Source: Hyphomicrobiales bacterium
GTDB taxonomy: Bacteria; Pseudomonadota; Alphaproteobacteria; Rhizobiales; Rhizobiaceae
Direction: 5' to 3'
NCBI GenBank assembly: GCA_003577315.1
Contig: QEVK01000027.1
Location: 1 to 47,188 of the forward strand
Length of the DNA: 47,188 nucleotides
Position numbers and translations under genes: made by a program. Below are positions 28,542-37,223 of this stretch, one piece after another (within the stretch, counting starts at the first letter, position 1; each line of letters opens with the position of its first letter). The notes beneath the pieces are model-generated. The model was not told the origin of the DNA, ran no database searches, and worked only from the letters and a program-made list of their open reading frames with translations.

Positions 28542-29423
28542 ATGCGAAAAGTCAGAAAGGCCGTGTTCCCCGTCGCTGGCCTCGGCACCCGTTTCCTGCC
28601 CGCGACCAAGGCGATCCCCAAGGAGATGCTCACCGTCGTGGACCGGCCGGTCATCCAGTACGTGGTCGACGAGGCGCGCGAGGCCGGCATCGAGCATTTC
28701 ATCTTCGTCACCGGCCGCAACAAGGCGGTGATCGAGGACCATTTCGACATCCAGTTCGAGCTCTACGACACGCTGGCCCAGCGCGGCAAGACCGACCAGC
28801 TCGAGCGGCTGCGCGCGTTGCAGCCGGCGCCGGGGCAGACGAGCTTCACCCGCCAGCAGGAGCCGCTCGGCCTCGGCCATGCCGTGTGGTGCGCGCGCGA
28901 GCTGGTCGGCGACGAGCCGTTCGCGCTGCTGCTTCCCGACATGATCATGCACTCGCAGGAAAGCTGCCTGAAGGGCATGGTCGACCTCTACGAGAGGAGC
29001 GGCGGCAACGTCGTCGCCGTGCAGGAATGCGACCCGGCCGAGGCGCACAAATACGGCATCGTGGCCAGGGGCGCGGACGCCCATACCGGCTTCGAGATCA
29101 CCGCCATGGTGGAGAAGCCGGCCAGGGGCACGGCGCCGTCCAACCTCTACATCAACGGCCGCTACATCCTCCAGCCCGAGATCTTCGCCATCCTGGAGAA
29201 CCAGGAGCGCGGGGCGGGCGGCGAGATCCAGTTGACCGACGCCATGATAAGGCTGGGCCGGACGCAGACAATGTTCGGCTTCCACTATCGCGGCGACACC
29301 TACGACTGCGGCTCGCCGGAAGGCTTCGTCGAGGCCAACCTCGCCTTCGCGCTGCGGCGCGCGGATCTGCGCGAGGTGGTGGAAGGGGTGATGGCGAGGT
29401 TGTCCGGGGGGGCGGCGCGATAA
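28542..29423 (+). CDS. galU: UTP-glucose-1-phosphate uridylyltransferase
   Basis: The 293-residue enzyme makes UDP-glucose for surface polysaccharides and osmoregulated glucans. The nucleotide-binding start [25 protein letters not shown] is complete, with [15 protein letters not shown] and LPDMIMHSQ following. The UDP-glucose-binding end is [26 protein letters not shown]. The ATG at 28542 gives the usual N-terminus. The ribosome binding site is weak (GCGAGACC). Expected cofactor is Mg2+. The gene is convergent with the outer membrane protein gene, with three bases between the stops. Confidence 0.95.
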   Translation: MRKVRKAVFPVAGLGTRFLPATKAIPKEMLTVVDRPVIQYVVDEAREAGIEHFIFVTGRNKAVIEDHFDIQFELYDTLAQRGKTDQLERLRALQPAPGQTSFTRQQEPLGLGHAVWCARELVGDEPFALLLPDMIMHSQESCLKGMVDLYERSGGNVVAVQECDPAEAHKYGIVARGADAHTGFEITAMVEKPARGTAPSNLYINGRYILQPEIFAILENQERGAGGEIQLTDAMIRLGRTQTMFGFHYRGDTYDCGSPEGFVEANLAFALRRADLREVVEGVMARLSGGAAR

Positions 29424-29426
29424 TCC

Positions 29427-30881
29427 TCAGCGCCGGAAGGTCATGCCCAGCCACACGCTGGTCGCGTCCCAGTCGCGGCCGGGCAGCGTGCTTTCCTGCA
29501 CCTCGTGGCGGGCGCGGGCGGTGACGCCGGCGTAGCGGTTCATCCACCAGGTCAGGCTCGCCTCGCCGCGCAGGACGAGATCGCGGCCGCCGCCCGAATA
29601 GTCGCGCCAGTCGAGGCCGGCCGACGCCTCGCCGGTCAGGTTCGCGCGCAGCTCGCGCCGGGCCGACAGCGTGCCCGAATAGAGCAGCGAGCCGGTGACG
29701 CCGGGCGCGGTCGCGCCCTCGACAGCGGTGGCGGCGAACAGCGAGACCACGGTGCCGCGCACCGGCGACCACGAAAGGCTGCCGGCCACCGCCGGGCCGG
29801 AGATGGCGTCGAGGCGGTCGTCGTCGGGGCGCTCGGTCAGCCAGCCGGCCGAGACCTCGCCCGACAGCTTCTCGCCGAAATCGAAGGCGACGCCGCCGCG
29901 CAGCGCATAACGGTCGGCCGAGCGGGCGTAGCCGGCGCTGTCGCGCTTCAGGTCGTGGAAGCGGCGGCCGACCTCGGCCTCCAGGAAGGGCGTCAGCGCC
30001 GGCGACACGGCGTAGCCTGCGCGCAGGGCCACCGCGGCAAGCGTCGAATCGCGCTCGCGCTGCGACACGCTGGTGCCGTCGGCAAGCTCGGCGTCGCCGA
30101 ACATCTCCCGCGTCAGCGTTCCCGTCAGGCCGAGGCGCAGGAGGCCGACGTCGCGCGAAAGGCCGGCGCTGGCGTCGATGGCATGGCGCAGCGGCCGCGA
30201 CACGCTCGCCGCCACGGTGCCGGGCGTGGAGGCGGATTCGGGGGCGACCCGATAGCCGGCGGCGGCGAAGGCCGACAGTTCGTGGGCGAGGTCGAGGTCG
30301 ATGCGGCCGCTGAGGCCGCCCTCCACCTCGTCGATCTCCTCGCCCGACAGCGACTTGCGCCAGCTCATGTCGGCGGCGACCGAGGCGGCGTGGCGCGCCC
30401 GGTCGGACCGCGCGTCGAGCGTGAGCCGCGTTTCGGAGAATACCGAGGCTTCGCCGCCGGCGGCGCCCGAGGCGTTGGAGGTCCAGCCGACGCCCTGCTC
30501 GAGCTGCGGCCTGAGCAGGAAAGAGCCGGTGCGGATGCCGGGCGGCGCGAAGGCCTCCTCCTGCGGGCGGGGCGGCCGGCCCTCGATGGCGCCGACGCGC
30601 TCGTTGTCGGGCGTGGCGCGGATGGAAGCGTCATCCTGCGGATCGTCGAGGGAAAGCGGCTGCGCGCGGCCCTCGGGCGGCTGCGCGGCTTCGTCCGCGG
30701 CCGGCCGAGCCGGAGCGGCGTGCGCCGTGGCGCGGGTCGCCGTGCCGGGCCCGGGCTCGGCGACCGTGCCGCGCAGGCGATAGCTTTCCTGCGCCGTGGC
30801 GGGCGCGGCGAGGCAGGCGGCGAGCGCGAACGCGCCCAACGCTGCCGGGATGCCTGTCCTTCTCGGCGGGAATGAAACCAT
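29427..30881 (-). CDS. Outer membrane beta-barrel protein
   Basis: The 484-residue protein has a signal peptide (hydrophobic 12-30, cleavage near ATA-QES). A Pro/Ala-rich disordered stretch covers about 45-110. From about residue 130 the sequence shows alternating amphipathic strands with aromatic turns, ending in Phe-Arg-Arg after WLGMTF, as expected of a C-terminal barrel strand. This is like the beta-barrel family used in alphaproteobacterial secretion or polysaccharide export, but no substrate can be read. The start at 30881 (MVSFPPRR) is the first ATG that gives a clean signal. It is divergent from kdsD. Confidence 0.75.
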   Translation of the reverse strand: MVSFPPRRTGIPAALGAFALAACLAAPATAQESYRLRGTVAEPGPGTATRATAHAAPARPAADEAAQPPEGRAQPLSLDDPQDDASIRATPDNERVGAIEGRPPRPQEEAFAPPGIRTGSFLLRPQLEQGVGWTSNASGAAGGEASVFSETRLTLDARSDRARHAASVAADMSWRKSLSGEEIDEVEGGLSGRIDLDLAHELSAFAAAGYRVAPESASTPGTVAASVSRPLRHAIDASAGLSRDVGLLRLGLTGTLTREMFGDAELADGTSVSQRERDSTLAAVALRAGYAVSPALTPFLEAEVGRRFHDLKRDSAGYARSADRYALRGGVAFDFGEKLSGEVSAGWLTERPDDDRLDAISGPAVAGSLSWSPVRGTVVSLFAATAVEGATAPGVTGSLLYSGTLSARRELRANLTGEASAGLDWRDYSGGGRDLVLRGEASLTWWMNRYAGVTARARHEVQESTLPGRDWDATSVWLGMTFRR

Positions 30882-31014
30882 GGTCGCCCGATCACTGGCG
30901 CGCGTGGCGCGATGCTTACCGAACCGTAAAAGGCGTTGGTTAACGGACGGTTTCCGCGCCGCCGCCTCGCGCTGCCGATGGACATCGCAGCGGGGACGCG
31001 CTAATCGCTTGCCC

Positions 31015-32013
31015 ATGCCAGGAAGGGCCATAAAGACGCCGGTCGACAGGAGCGCGGCAGCCGCCTCGGCGCTGCGCACCGTCGCGACGGAAGCGAGCGG
31101 GCTGACCGCGCTCGCCGCCGCGCTGGAGAACGGGCTCGCCGAGCCCTTCGCCGCCGCCGTCGACCTCGTCAGCCGCATCGCCGGCCGCGTCATCGTCACC
31201 GGCGTCGGAAAGAGCGGCCATATCGGCTCCAAGGTGGCGGCGACGCTGGCCTCGACCGGCACGCCGGCCTTCTTCGTCCATCCGGCCGAGGCCAACCATG
31301 GCGACCTCGGCATGATCGCGCCCGACGACGCGGTGATCGCCATCTCATGGTCCGGCGAGACAGCGGAGCTGAAGGGCATCGTCGCCTATGCGCGCCGCTT
31401 CGCCATTCCGCTGATCGCCATCACCGCCGGCCTCGATTCGGCGCTGGCGCGCGAGGCCAGCGTGGTGATCGGCTTGCCGCGCGCGGCGGAAGCCTGCCCG
31501 CACGGGCTGGCACCCACCACCTCGACGCTGATGCAGCTCGTGGTCGGCGACGCGCTGGCCGTGGCGCTTCTCGAAGCGCGCGGCTTCACGCCCGACCAGT
31601 TCCGCACCTTCCATCCCGGCGGCAGGCTGGGCGCGAGCCTGACCAAGGTCGGCGAGATCATGCACACCGGCGACAGGCTGCCGCTGGTGCCGCTCGGCAC
31701 CTCCATGCGCGAGGCGGTGCTGGAAATCTCGCGCAAGGGCTTCGGCTGCGTCGCGGTCGTGTCAGCCGCCGGCGCGCTCGAAGGCATCGTCACCGACGGC
31801 GATTTGCGCCGCCACATGGGGCCGGACCTTCTGTCGATGACGGTGGACGAGGTGATGACGCGAAGCCCCAAGACCGTCTCGGCCGACACGCTCGCGGCGG
31901 CGGCGCTGCAACTCGTCAACACCTCGGCGATCACCGTCGTCATGGTGGTCGACGAGGGCAGGCCGGTCGGCGTCGTCCACCTGCACGACCTCCTGCGCAT
32001 CGGCGCGGCCTGA
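31015..32013 (+). CDS. kdsD: D-arabinose-5-phosphate isomerase (KpsF/GutQ family)
   Basis: The 332-residue enzyme converts D-ribulose-5-phosphate to D-arabinose-5-phosphate, the first step to Kdo in lipopolysaccharide. The N-terminal sugar isomerase (SIS) domain contains TGVGKSGHIGSKVA around 62-75, SWSGETAE and the family string FRTFHPGGRLGA. Two CBS domains follow (about 207-325), including GIVTDGDLRRH and VVHLHDLLR. The ATG at 31015 is chosen for the usual N-terminus. The in-frame extension to 30796 overlaps the divergent barrel gene's upstream part and is not used. Confidence 0.93.
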   Translation: MPGRAIKTPVDRSAAAASALRTVATEASGLTALAAALENGLAEPFAAAVDLVSRIAGRVIVTGVGKSGHIGSKVAATLASTGTPAFFVHPAEANHGDLGMIAPDDAVIAISWSGETAELKGIVAYARRFAIPLIAITAGLDSALAREASVVIGLPRAAEACPHGLAPTTSTLMQLVVGDALAVALLEARGFTPDQFRTFHPGGRLGASLTKVGEIMHTGDRLPLVPLGTSMREAVLEISRKGFGCVAVVSAAGALEGIVTDGDLRRHMGPDLLSMTVDEVMTRSPKTVSADTLAAAALQLVNTSAITVVMVVDEGRPVGVVHLHDLLRIGAA

Positions 32014-32024
32014 GGGCGCGCCGG

Positions 32025-33506
32025 TCATGGCACTTCCGCCTGAAGAAGCCGGCCAAGCACGCCGGCCGCTTGGCGCAGCCGGTCGGGGGTGAAGCCGCCG
32101 AAACCCAGCATCAGGCCCGGCCGGCCCGTCGCGCCGGCATACATGGGCGAGATCGGGCGCATGACGAGGCCGGCGGCCTCGGCGCGCGCGGCGATCCGCA
32201 CGTCGTCGGCGCTTTCGGGTAGCCAGAGCAGGATGTGCATGCCCTGATCGCTCGGCTGGATCGCGCAGCCCTGCGGCAGCGCCGGTTCCAGCGCCGCGAT
32301 GAGCGCCGCGCGCCGTTCGGCATAGAGGCCGCGGATGCGCCGGACATGGGCCTCGAACAGCCCCTCGCGCATATAGGCCGCCAGCACGTGCTGGTCGGCA
32401 GTGGGCGAATGGCGGTCGAGCAGGGCGCGCGCGCCGGCGAATGCCTCGACCAGCCGCGTGGGAGCGACGACATAGCCGAGCCGCAGCGAGGGAAACAGCA
32501 CCTTGCTGAACGTGCCGAGATAGACGACGCGCTCCGGGCTCAGGCCCTGCATCGCCGGAAACGGATGGCCGGCATAGCGCAACTCGCTGTCGTAGTCGTC
32601 CTCGACGATCCATGTGCCGTTGCGCTCGGCCCACGCCACCAGCGCCTGCCGCCGCGCCATGCTCAGCGGCATGCCGAGCGGGTACTGGTGCGAGGGGGTG
32701 ACGAAGGCGGCGCGCGCCGCCGGGCAGATCGCCATGCCTTCCCCGACGCTGAAACCCTGCTCGTCGACGGGGACGCGGTGGGTGCGCAGGCCGAGGTCGT
32801 CGAGCACGGCGGTCAGCCCCGCATAGGCCGGGTTCTCGGCCCACACCGCATCGCCGGGCGAGAGCAGGACGCGCCCGGCCATGTAGAGGCCCTGCTGGGT
32901 GCCGGAGGTGACGATGACGTTCTCGGCCGTGCAGTCGACGGCGCGGGCGCGGCGCACATGCCCGGCGACCGCTTCGCGCAATTCCGTTAGCCCGAGCGGG
33001 TCGGCATAGCCGGAAGGCGCCGCCCGGGCGGAGGCGCGGACGCGGTTGCCGAGCCGCCGCCAGTTGTCGTCGGGTGTGATGCCGGGGCCGGGCATGGCGA
33101 TGGCGAAGGGGGCGAAGGGCTGGGGAGCGAGCGCCCGGCCTATCGCCGCCAGCCGGGCCGCCGCGGGTGGCAGCGGCGCTGCGGCGGCGGGTGGCCGCGC
33201 GGACCTCTCCGCCGGCCGTGGCGGCAGCGTCCCGGCAAGTGCCGCAACGACGCGGGTGCCGGCGCCGACCTTCGTGTCGAGATAGCCCTCCGCCCGCAAC
33301 TGGTCGAACGCCTCGACAACGGTTCCCCGGGCGATGCCGAGCGAGGAGGCCAGCATGCGCGTCGAAGGAAGCCGCTCGCCGGGTTTCAGCGCGCCGGTCG
33401 CGATCGCTTCGCGCAGGCGATGGGTGAGCTGCCGCCCGATCGGCCCGGCGCCGGGGTCGATGGCCTTCAGGGCGGGAATGGCGATCGTGGCGGGTCGCTT
33501 CGGCAT
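32025..33506 (-). CDS. MocR/PdxR-type transcriptional regulator with aminotransferase domain
   Basis: The 493-residue protein has a GntR-type winged helix at about 20-90 (LREAIATGALKPGERLPSTRMLASSLGIARGTVVEAF). An aminotransferase class I/II-like domain from 135 to the end carries PLP-binding SGTQQGL, VEDDYDSELRY and TFSKVLFPSLRLG with Lys335. Such regulators sense PLP or amino acids and act on the divergent gene. Here that gene is the peroxiredoxin-glutaredoxin fusion at 33593. Two direct repeats in the 86-bp shared region look like its operator. An N-terminal ATG at 33506 sits inside the first repeat, which suggests autoregulation. Confidence 0.88.
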   Translation of the reverse strand: MPKRPATIAIPALKAIDPGAGPIGRQLTHRLREAIATGALKPGERLPSTRMLASSLGIARGTVVEAFDQLRAEGYLDTKVGAGTRVVAALAGTLPPRPAERSARPPAAAAPLPPAAARLAAIGRALAPQPFAPFAIAMPGPGITPDDNWRRLGNRVRASARAAPSGYADPLGLTELREAVAGHVRRARAVDCTAENVIVTSGTQQGLYMAGRVLLSPGDAVWAENPAYAGLTAVLDDLGLRTHRVPVDEQGFSVGEGMAICPAARAAFVTPSHQYPLGMPLSMARRQALVAWAERNGTWIVEDDYDSELRYAGHPFPAMQGLSPERVVYLGTFSKVLFPSLRLGYVVAPTRLVEAFAGARALLDRHSPTADQHVLAAYMREGLFEAHVRRIRGLYAERRAALIAALEPALPQGCAIQPSDQGMHILLWLPESADDVRIAARAEAAGLVMRPISPMYAGATGRPGLMLGFGGFTPDRLRQAAGVLGRLLQAEVP

Positions 33507-33555
33507 AATGGTCTATCAAGAAAAAGGTATAATGGTTCTTAATAATAGTCCACTT
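33505..33555. promoter_or_regulatory. MocR operator candidate: direct repeats ATAATGG(T)TCT
   Basis: ATAATGGTCT at 33505-33514 and ATAATGGTTCT at 33529-33539 are direct repeats with start points 24 bp apart, the tandem geometry usual for MocR sites. A third, inverted, partial copy (GGACTATTATT on the minus strand) lies around 33541-33551. The second repeat includes TATAAT at 33528-33533, which could be the -10 element for the plus-strand gene. Confidence 0.6.
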
Positions 33556-33592
33556 TCGGCGCATGGAAAGCTATCCCGATGGAGAGCGACCG

Positions 33593-34456
33593 ATGAGCTA
33601 TGCGAGCCACACCACCAATCCCATGATCCTTCCCGACGACCTGCCGCGCCCGGTGGACGATGGCGGCGCCGACCATCTGCCCGGCATGCGGATGCCGGCG
33701 ATTGCCCTTCGCGCCACCTCGGGCGGGACGGTCGATCTCTCGACGCCGCCCGGCCGGGTCGTGGTCTATGCCTATCCGATGACGGGCGTTCCCGGCGTCG
33801 AGCTGCCGGCGGGCTGGAACGACATTCCCGGCGCGCGCGGCTGCACGCCGCAGACCCTGTCGTTTCAGGGCGAGAAAGACACATTCGCCGCGCTCGGCGT
33901 CACCGTCTTCGGGCTGAGCACGCAGACCCCGGACTACCAGAAGGAGCTGTCCGACCGGCTCGGCCTTTCCTTCGCGATCCTGAGCGATGCCGATTTCAAG
34001 CTGACCGACGCCCTGCGCCTGCCGACCATGACCGTCGAGGGCATGCGGCTGATCAAGCGGCTCACCCTCGTGATCCGGGACGGCGTGATCGAGCACGTCT
34101 TCTATCCGGTCTTTCCGCCCAACGAGTCGGCGGCGCAGGTGCTTGCCTGGCTGCGCGCCGATGCGGCCGGGCCGCAGGGCGAAGGCGTGGTGATCTACAC
34201 GACGGCCGACTGCCCGCATTGCCGTGCCGCCAAGGCGCTGCTGCGCGACAGGGGCGTCGACTTCACCGAGATCGACGTCGAGCGCGATCCCGGCGCGGCG
34301 AGGGCGATGGTCGCCCGCAGCGGCGGGCGGCGGACCGTGCCGCAGATCTTCATCGGCACGACCCATATAGGCGGCGCGGACGATCTGCTCGCGCTCGACC
34401 GTTCGGGCCGGCTCGACGCGCTGCTGGCCGGCAAGGCGGGTGGATCGGCCGGTTAG
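33593..34456 (+). CDS. Peroxiredoxin-glutaredoxin fusion protein
   Basis: Residues 35-190 form a PrxQ/BCP-like peroxiredoxin, with peroxidatic Cys84 in GARGCTPQT. The position where PrxQ proteins carry the resolving cysteine, five residues later, is Leu89, so this half is probably one-Cys. Residues 198-280 form a glutaredoxin with CPHC at 207-210 and the TVPQIFIG cis-Pro loop at 248-255. The fused glutaredoxin could regenerate the peroxiredoxin using glutathione, allowing peroxide removal in one polypeptide. GGAG eight bases before ATG 33593 sets the start rather than 33563. It is divergent from a MocR-type regulator. Confidence 0.88.
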   Translation: MSYASHTTNPMILPDDLPRPVDDGGADHLPGMRMPAIALRATSGGTVDLSTPPGRVVVYAYPMTGVPGVELPAGWNDIPGARGCTPQTLSFQGEKDTFAALGVTVFGLSTQTPDYQKELSDRLGLSFAILSDADFKLTDALRLPTMTVEGMRLIKRLTLVIRDGVIEHVFYPVFPPNESAAQVLAWLRADAAGPQGEGVVIYTTADCPHCRAAKALLRDRGVDFTEIDVERDPGAARAMVARSGGRRTVPQIFIGTTHIGGADDLLALDRSGRLDALLAGKAGGSAG

Positions 34457-34914
34457 GCCGGCTCGACGCTCAACTCGCCATTGACGGCCGCGGTGACGTG
34501 CACGCGCGCGCCGGCCGGAAGGTCCGGCCCGGTCACCCGCCACAGCGTGTCGCCCAGCCGGATGCGGCCGCGACCCTCGACGATCGGCTCCTCCAGCGTC
34601 GCCGTGCGGCCGACGAGCTGGAGCTCGCGCTGGTTCAGGAGCGGCTGGTCGGTGTCCTCGGTCCCGGTGGTCGGGAAGGCGCGGCGGCCGACGAGGACGG
34701 AGACGATGGACAGGATCAGGAAGGCGAGCACCTGCACCTGCCACGTCCAGAAGCCGACATCCCACAGCAGGAACGACACAAGCCCGGTGATCGCCGCGGC
34801 GATGCCGAGCCACAGCAGGTAGACGCCCGGCGTCAGGATCTCGATGGCGAGCAATACCGCGCCCAGGATGATCCAGTTCCAGGCGCCGAAGCCCGAAAAC
34901 CATTCCACGATCAT
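34453..34914 (-). CDS. NfeD-like membrane protein
   Basis: The 153-residue protein has three hydrophobic segments in its first 80 residues (about 10-45, then 47-72) and a soluble OB-fold-like C-terminus (NQRELQLVGRTATLEEPIVEGRGRIRLG) typical of NfeD proteins. These act together with SPFH proteins in membrane domains, and the adjacent upstream gene is an SPFH protein. The ATG at 34914 is close to the family start. The 27-residue extension to 34995 is low-complexity. The stop overlaps that of the converging Prx-Grx gene by three bases. Confidence 0.85.
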   Translation of the reverse strand: MIVEWFSGFGAWNWIILGAVLLAIEILTPGVYLLWLGIAAAITGLVSFLLWDVGFWTWQVQVLAFLILSIVSVLVGRRAFPTTGTEDTDQPLLNQRELQLVGRTATLEEPIVEGRGRIRLGDTLWRVTGPDLPAGARVHVTAAVNGELSVEPA

Positions 34915-34951
34915 GGCCGATCCTCCCCGCGCCGCTCCGTCGCTTCGCTGC

Positions 34952-35914
34952 CTACTGGTTCTCCGGGCCGACCAGCGGCGGCCGCGCCACCGCATGCTGC
35001 GGCCGCTGGGCGGGGCGGGCCGGAACCTCGTTGCCGAACACCTCCCTGGCGATGGCGCCGATGCCGCCGAGCGAGCCGATCAGCGACGACGCCTCCATCG
35101 GCATCAGCACCACCTTGTTGTTCGAGGACGAGCCGATCTGCGCCAGCGCCTCGGTGTATTTCTGGGCGACGAAGTAGTTGACGGCCTGGATGTCGCCGCG
35201 CGAGATCGCCTCCGACACCACCTGCGTGGCGCGGGCCTCCGCCTCGGCCAGGCGCTCGCGCGCCTCGGCGTCGCGGAAGGCGGCCTCGCGGCGGCCTTCC
35301 GCCTCCAGCACCTGCGCCTGCTTCAACCCTTCCGCCTCCAGGATCTGGGCGCGCTTGTTGCGCTCGGCCATCATCTGGCGGGCCATCGACTCGACCAGGT
35401 TGGCCGGCGGGTTGATGTCCTTGATCTCGACGCGCGTGACCTTGATGCCCCACGGTCCGGCGGCCTCGTCGACGATGTGCAGCAGCCGGTCGTTGATGGC
35501 GTCGCGGTTGGACAGAAGCTCGTCGAGGTCCATCGAGCCCATGACCGAGCGGATGTTGGTCATGGTCAGGTTCAGAATCGCGTTCTGCAGGCCCGCCACC
35601 TGATAGGCGGCCTGCGGCGCGTTCAGCACCTGGTAGAAGGCGACGCCGTCGACCGAGACGATGGCGTTGTCCTTGGTGATGACCTCCTGCGTCGGCACGT
35701 CGAGCACCTGCTCCATCATGTTCATCTTCGCGCCGATGCGGTCGATGAAGGGCACGATGATGTTGAGGCCCGGCGTCAGCGTGCGCGTGTAGCGGCCGAA
35801 TCGCTCGACGGTGAAATTGTAGCCCTGCGGCACCGTCTTGATGCCGGCGAAGATGAGCAGCAGGACGAGGAAGACGAGGACCGGGATGAGAATGTCCAGG
35901 CCGGTGAACAGCAT
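34952..35914 (-). CDS. SPFH/Band 7 (stomatin-like, QmcA type) protein
   Basis: The 320-residue protein has an N-terminal membrane segment (about 5-30) and an SPFH domain to about 200, with [30 protein letters not shown] and [10 protein letters not shown] charged coiled coil ([23 protein letters not shown]...) leads to a C-terminal region. Proteins of this type scaffold membrane microdomains together with NfeD, encoded downstream in the same operon. ATG 35914 is preferred because GGAGG is six bases upstream. ATG 35926 is the alternative. The upstream 136 bp has no gene. Confidence 0.9.
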   Translation of the reverse strand: MLFTGLDILIPVLVFLVLLLIFAGIKTVPQGYNFTVERFGRYTRTLTPGLNIIVPFIDRIGAKMNMMEQVLDVPTQEVITKDNAIVSVDGVAFYQVLNAPQAAYQVAGLQNAILNLTMTNIRSVMGSMDLDELLSNRDAINDRLLHIVDEAAGPWGIKVTRVEIKDINPPANLVESMARQMMAERNKRAQILEAEGLKQAQVLEAEGRREAAFRDAEARERLAEAEARATQVVSEAISRGDIQAVNYFVAQKYTEALAQIGSSSNNKVVLMPMEASSLIGSLGGIGAIAREVFGNEVPARPAQRPQHAVARPPLVGPENQ

Positions 35915-36050
35915 CGTGGCCTCCATTGTTGCCTGATCGGGGAGTTGCCTGATCGCGGGCACGCGGCCGGCGCGCCACGGCAAGACTTAAGCGCGATTGC
36001 GCGGCGTGACAATGACGCGCCGCGGCCGGCGCGGCGGACGGAAGCGGTTT

Positions 36051-37124
36051 CTACAGCCAGCCGGACAGCTCGCGCCGCACGAGATCCTCGATCATCTTCA
36101 TCCCGTCCGGCCGGTCGTTCAGGCAGGGGATGTGCGAGAAGCGCTCGCCGCCGGCGTGCATGAAGATCTCGCGCACCTCGCCGTCGATCTCCTCCAGCGT
36201 CTCGATGCAGTCGGCCGAGAAGCCGGGATTGACGATGGCGATGCGCTTCACCCCTTCCGCCGCCAGCCGCTTCACGGTCTCGTCCGTGTAGGGCCTGATC
36301 CACTCCTCCTTGCCGAACAGCGACTGGAAGGTGGTCAAAAGCCGCTCCTCGCCCCAGCCGAGGCGGGCGCGTAAGCGCCGCGTGGTCTCGTGGCAGTGCT
36401 GCGGGTAGGGGTCGCCGCTTTCGGCATAGCGCCTGGGGATGCCGTGATAGGAGGCGAGCACGATCTCGGGCTCGAAGTCGAGGCCGGCGAGATGCTCCCC
36501 GATCGAGGCGGCGAGCGCCTCGATATAGGCCGGCTCGTCATAGTAGGCCGGAACGGTGCGCACCGCCGGCTGGTGCCTAATCTTCATCAGCGCGCGGAAG
36601 AGCTGGTCGTTGGCGGTCGCCGTGGTGGTGGCCGAATATTGCGGGTAGAGCGGGAAGAAGACGATGCGGTCGCAGCCCTGCGCCATCAGCTTCCCGACCG
36701 CGCTTTCTATCGAGGGGTTGCCGTAGCGCATGCCGATCTCGACCGAGATGCGCGGCTCGCCGGCGAGCGCGGCGGCGAGCGCGTCCGTCTGCGCGTTGCA
36801 GATGGTGCGCATCGGCGACTCGTCCTTGTCGCGGTTCCAGACCGTCTCGTAGTTGGCGCCCGTCTTCTGCGGCCTCGTGTTGAGGACGATGCCGTAGAGG
36901 ATCGGATACCACTTCCACTTCGGCAGCTCGATGACGCGCTGGTCGGACAGGAACTCGGCCAGATAGCGGCGGACCGACCGATAGTCGGTGGCATCCGGCG
37001 TGCCGAGATTGGATACAAGAACGCCGATGCGCCCCGTCTGGCTCGCCGGTCGGTCGGCTGGAAGGGTCTGCTTGTGTGTCACCGCTGCGGCCCGGTCCTT
37101 TGCGAAAGTCGCGTGAATGTTCAT
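36051..37124 (-). CDS. hemH: Ferrochelatase
   Basis: The 357-residue enzyme inserts Fe2+ into protoporphyrin IX, the last step of heme synthesis. Family strings include SNLGTPDATDYRSVRRYLAEFLSDQRVIE, FFPLYPQYSATTTAT, the SYHGIPRRYAESGDPY segment with probable catalytic His227, and NPGFSADCIETLEEID with acidic residues near 308-312. The first 30 residues form a variable N-terminal extension, common in rhizobia. In many relatives an Omp10-type gene is next to hemH; here omp10 is one gene further upstream. No iron-responsive operator was recognised before it. Confidence 0.95.
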   Translation of the reverse strand: MNIHATFAKDRAAAVTHKQTLPADRPASQTGRIGVLVSNLGTPDATDYRSVRRYLAEFLSDQRVIELPKWKWYPILYGIVLNTRPQKTGANYETVWNRDKDESPMRTICNAQTDALAAALAGEPRISVEIGMRYGNPSIESAVGKLMAQGCDRIVFFPLYPQYSATTTATANDQLFRALMKIRHQPAVRTVPAYYDEPAYIEALAASIGEHLAGLDFEPEIVLASYHGIPRRYAESGDPYPQHCHETTRRLRARLGWGEERLLTTFQSLFGKEEWIRPYTDETVKRLAAEGVKRIAIVNPGFSADCIETLEEIDGEVREIFMHAGGERFSHIPCLNDRPDGMKMIEDLVRRELSGWL

Positions 37125-37223
37125 TTCCGACGGTCCCTTGCCCGACGGTCCCTTGCTATGGCCGGAAGGCCAGGTCGAGCCTCCATCCGTACAAGGGGGT
37201 GAGTTGACGCACCTTGATCGACC

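Noticed and set aside
29152..29772. 206-codon frame antisense to galU end
   Set aside because: No start signal or family; covers galU and the barrel gene end.
34453..34456. Overlapping stop codons of two converging genes as a regulatory signal
   Set aside because: A three-to-four-base convergent overlap is common in compact genomes and implies nothing specific.
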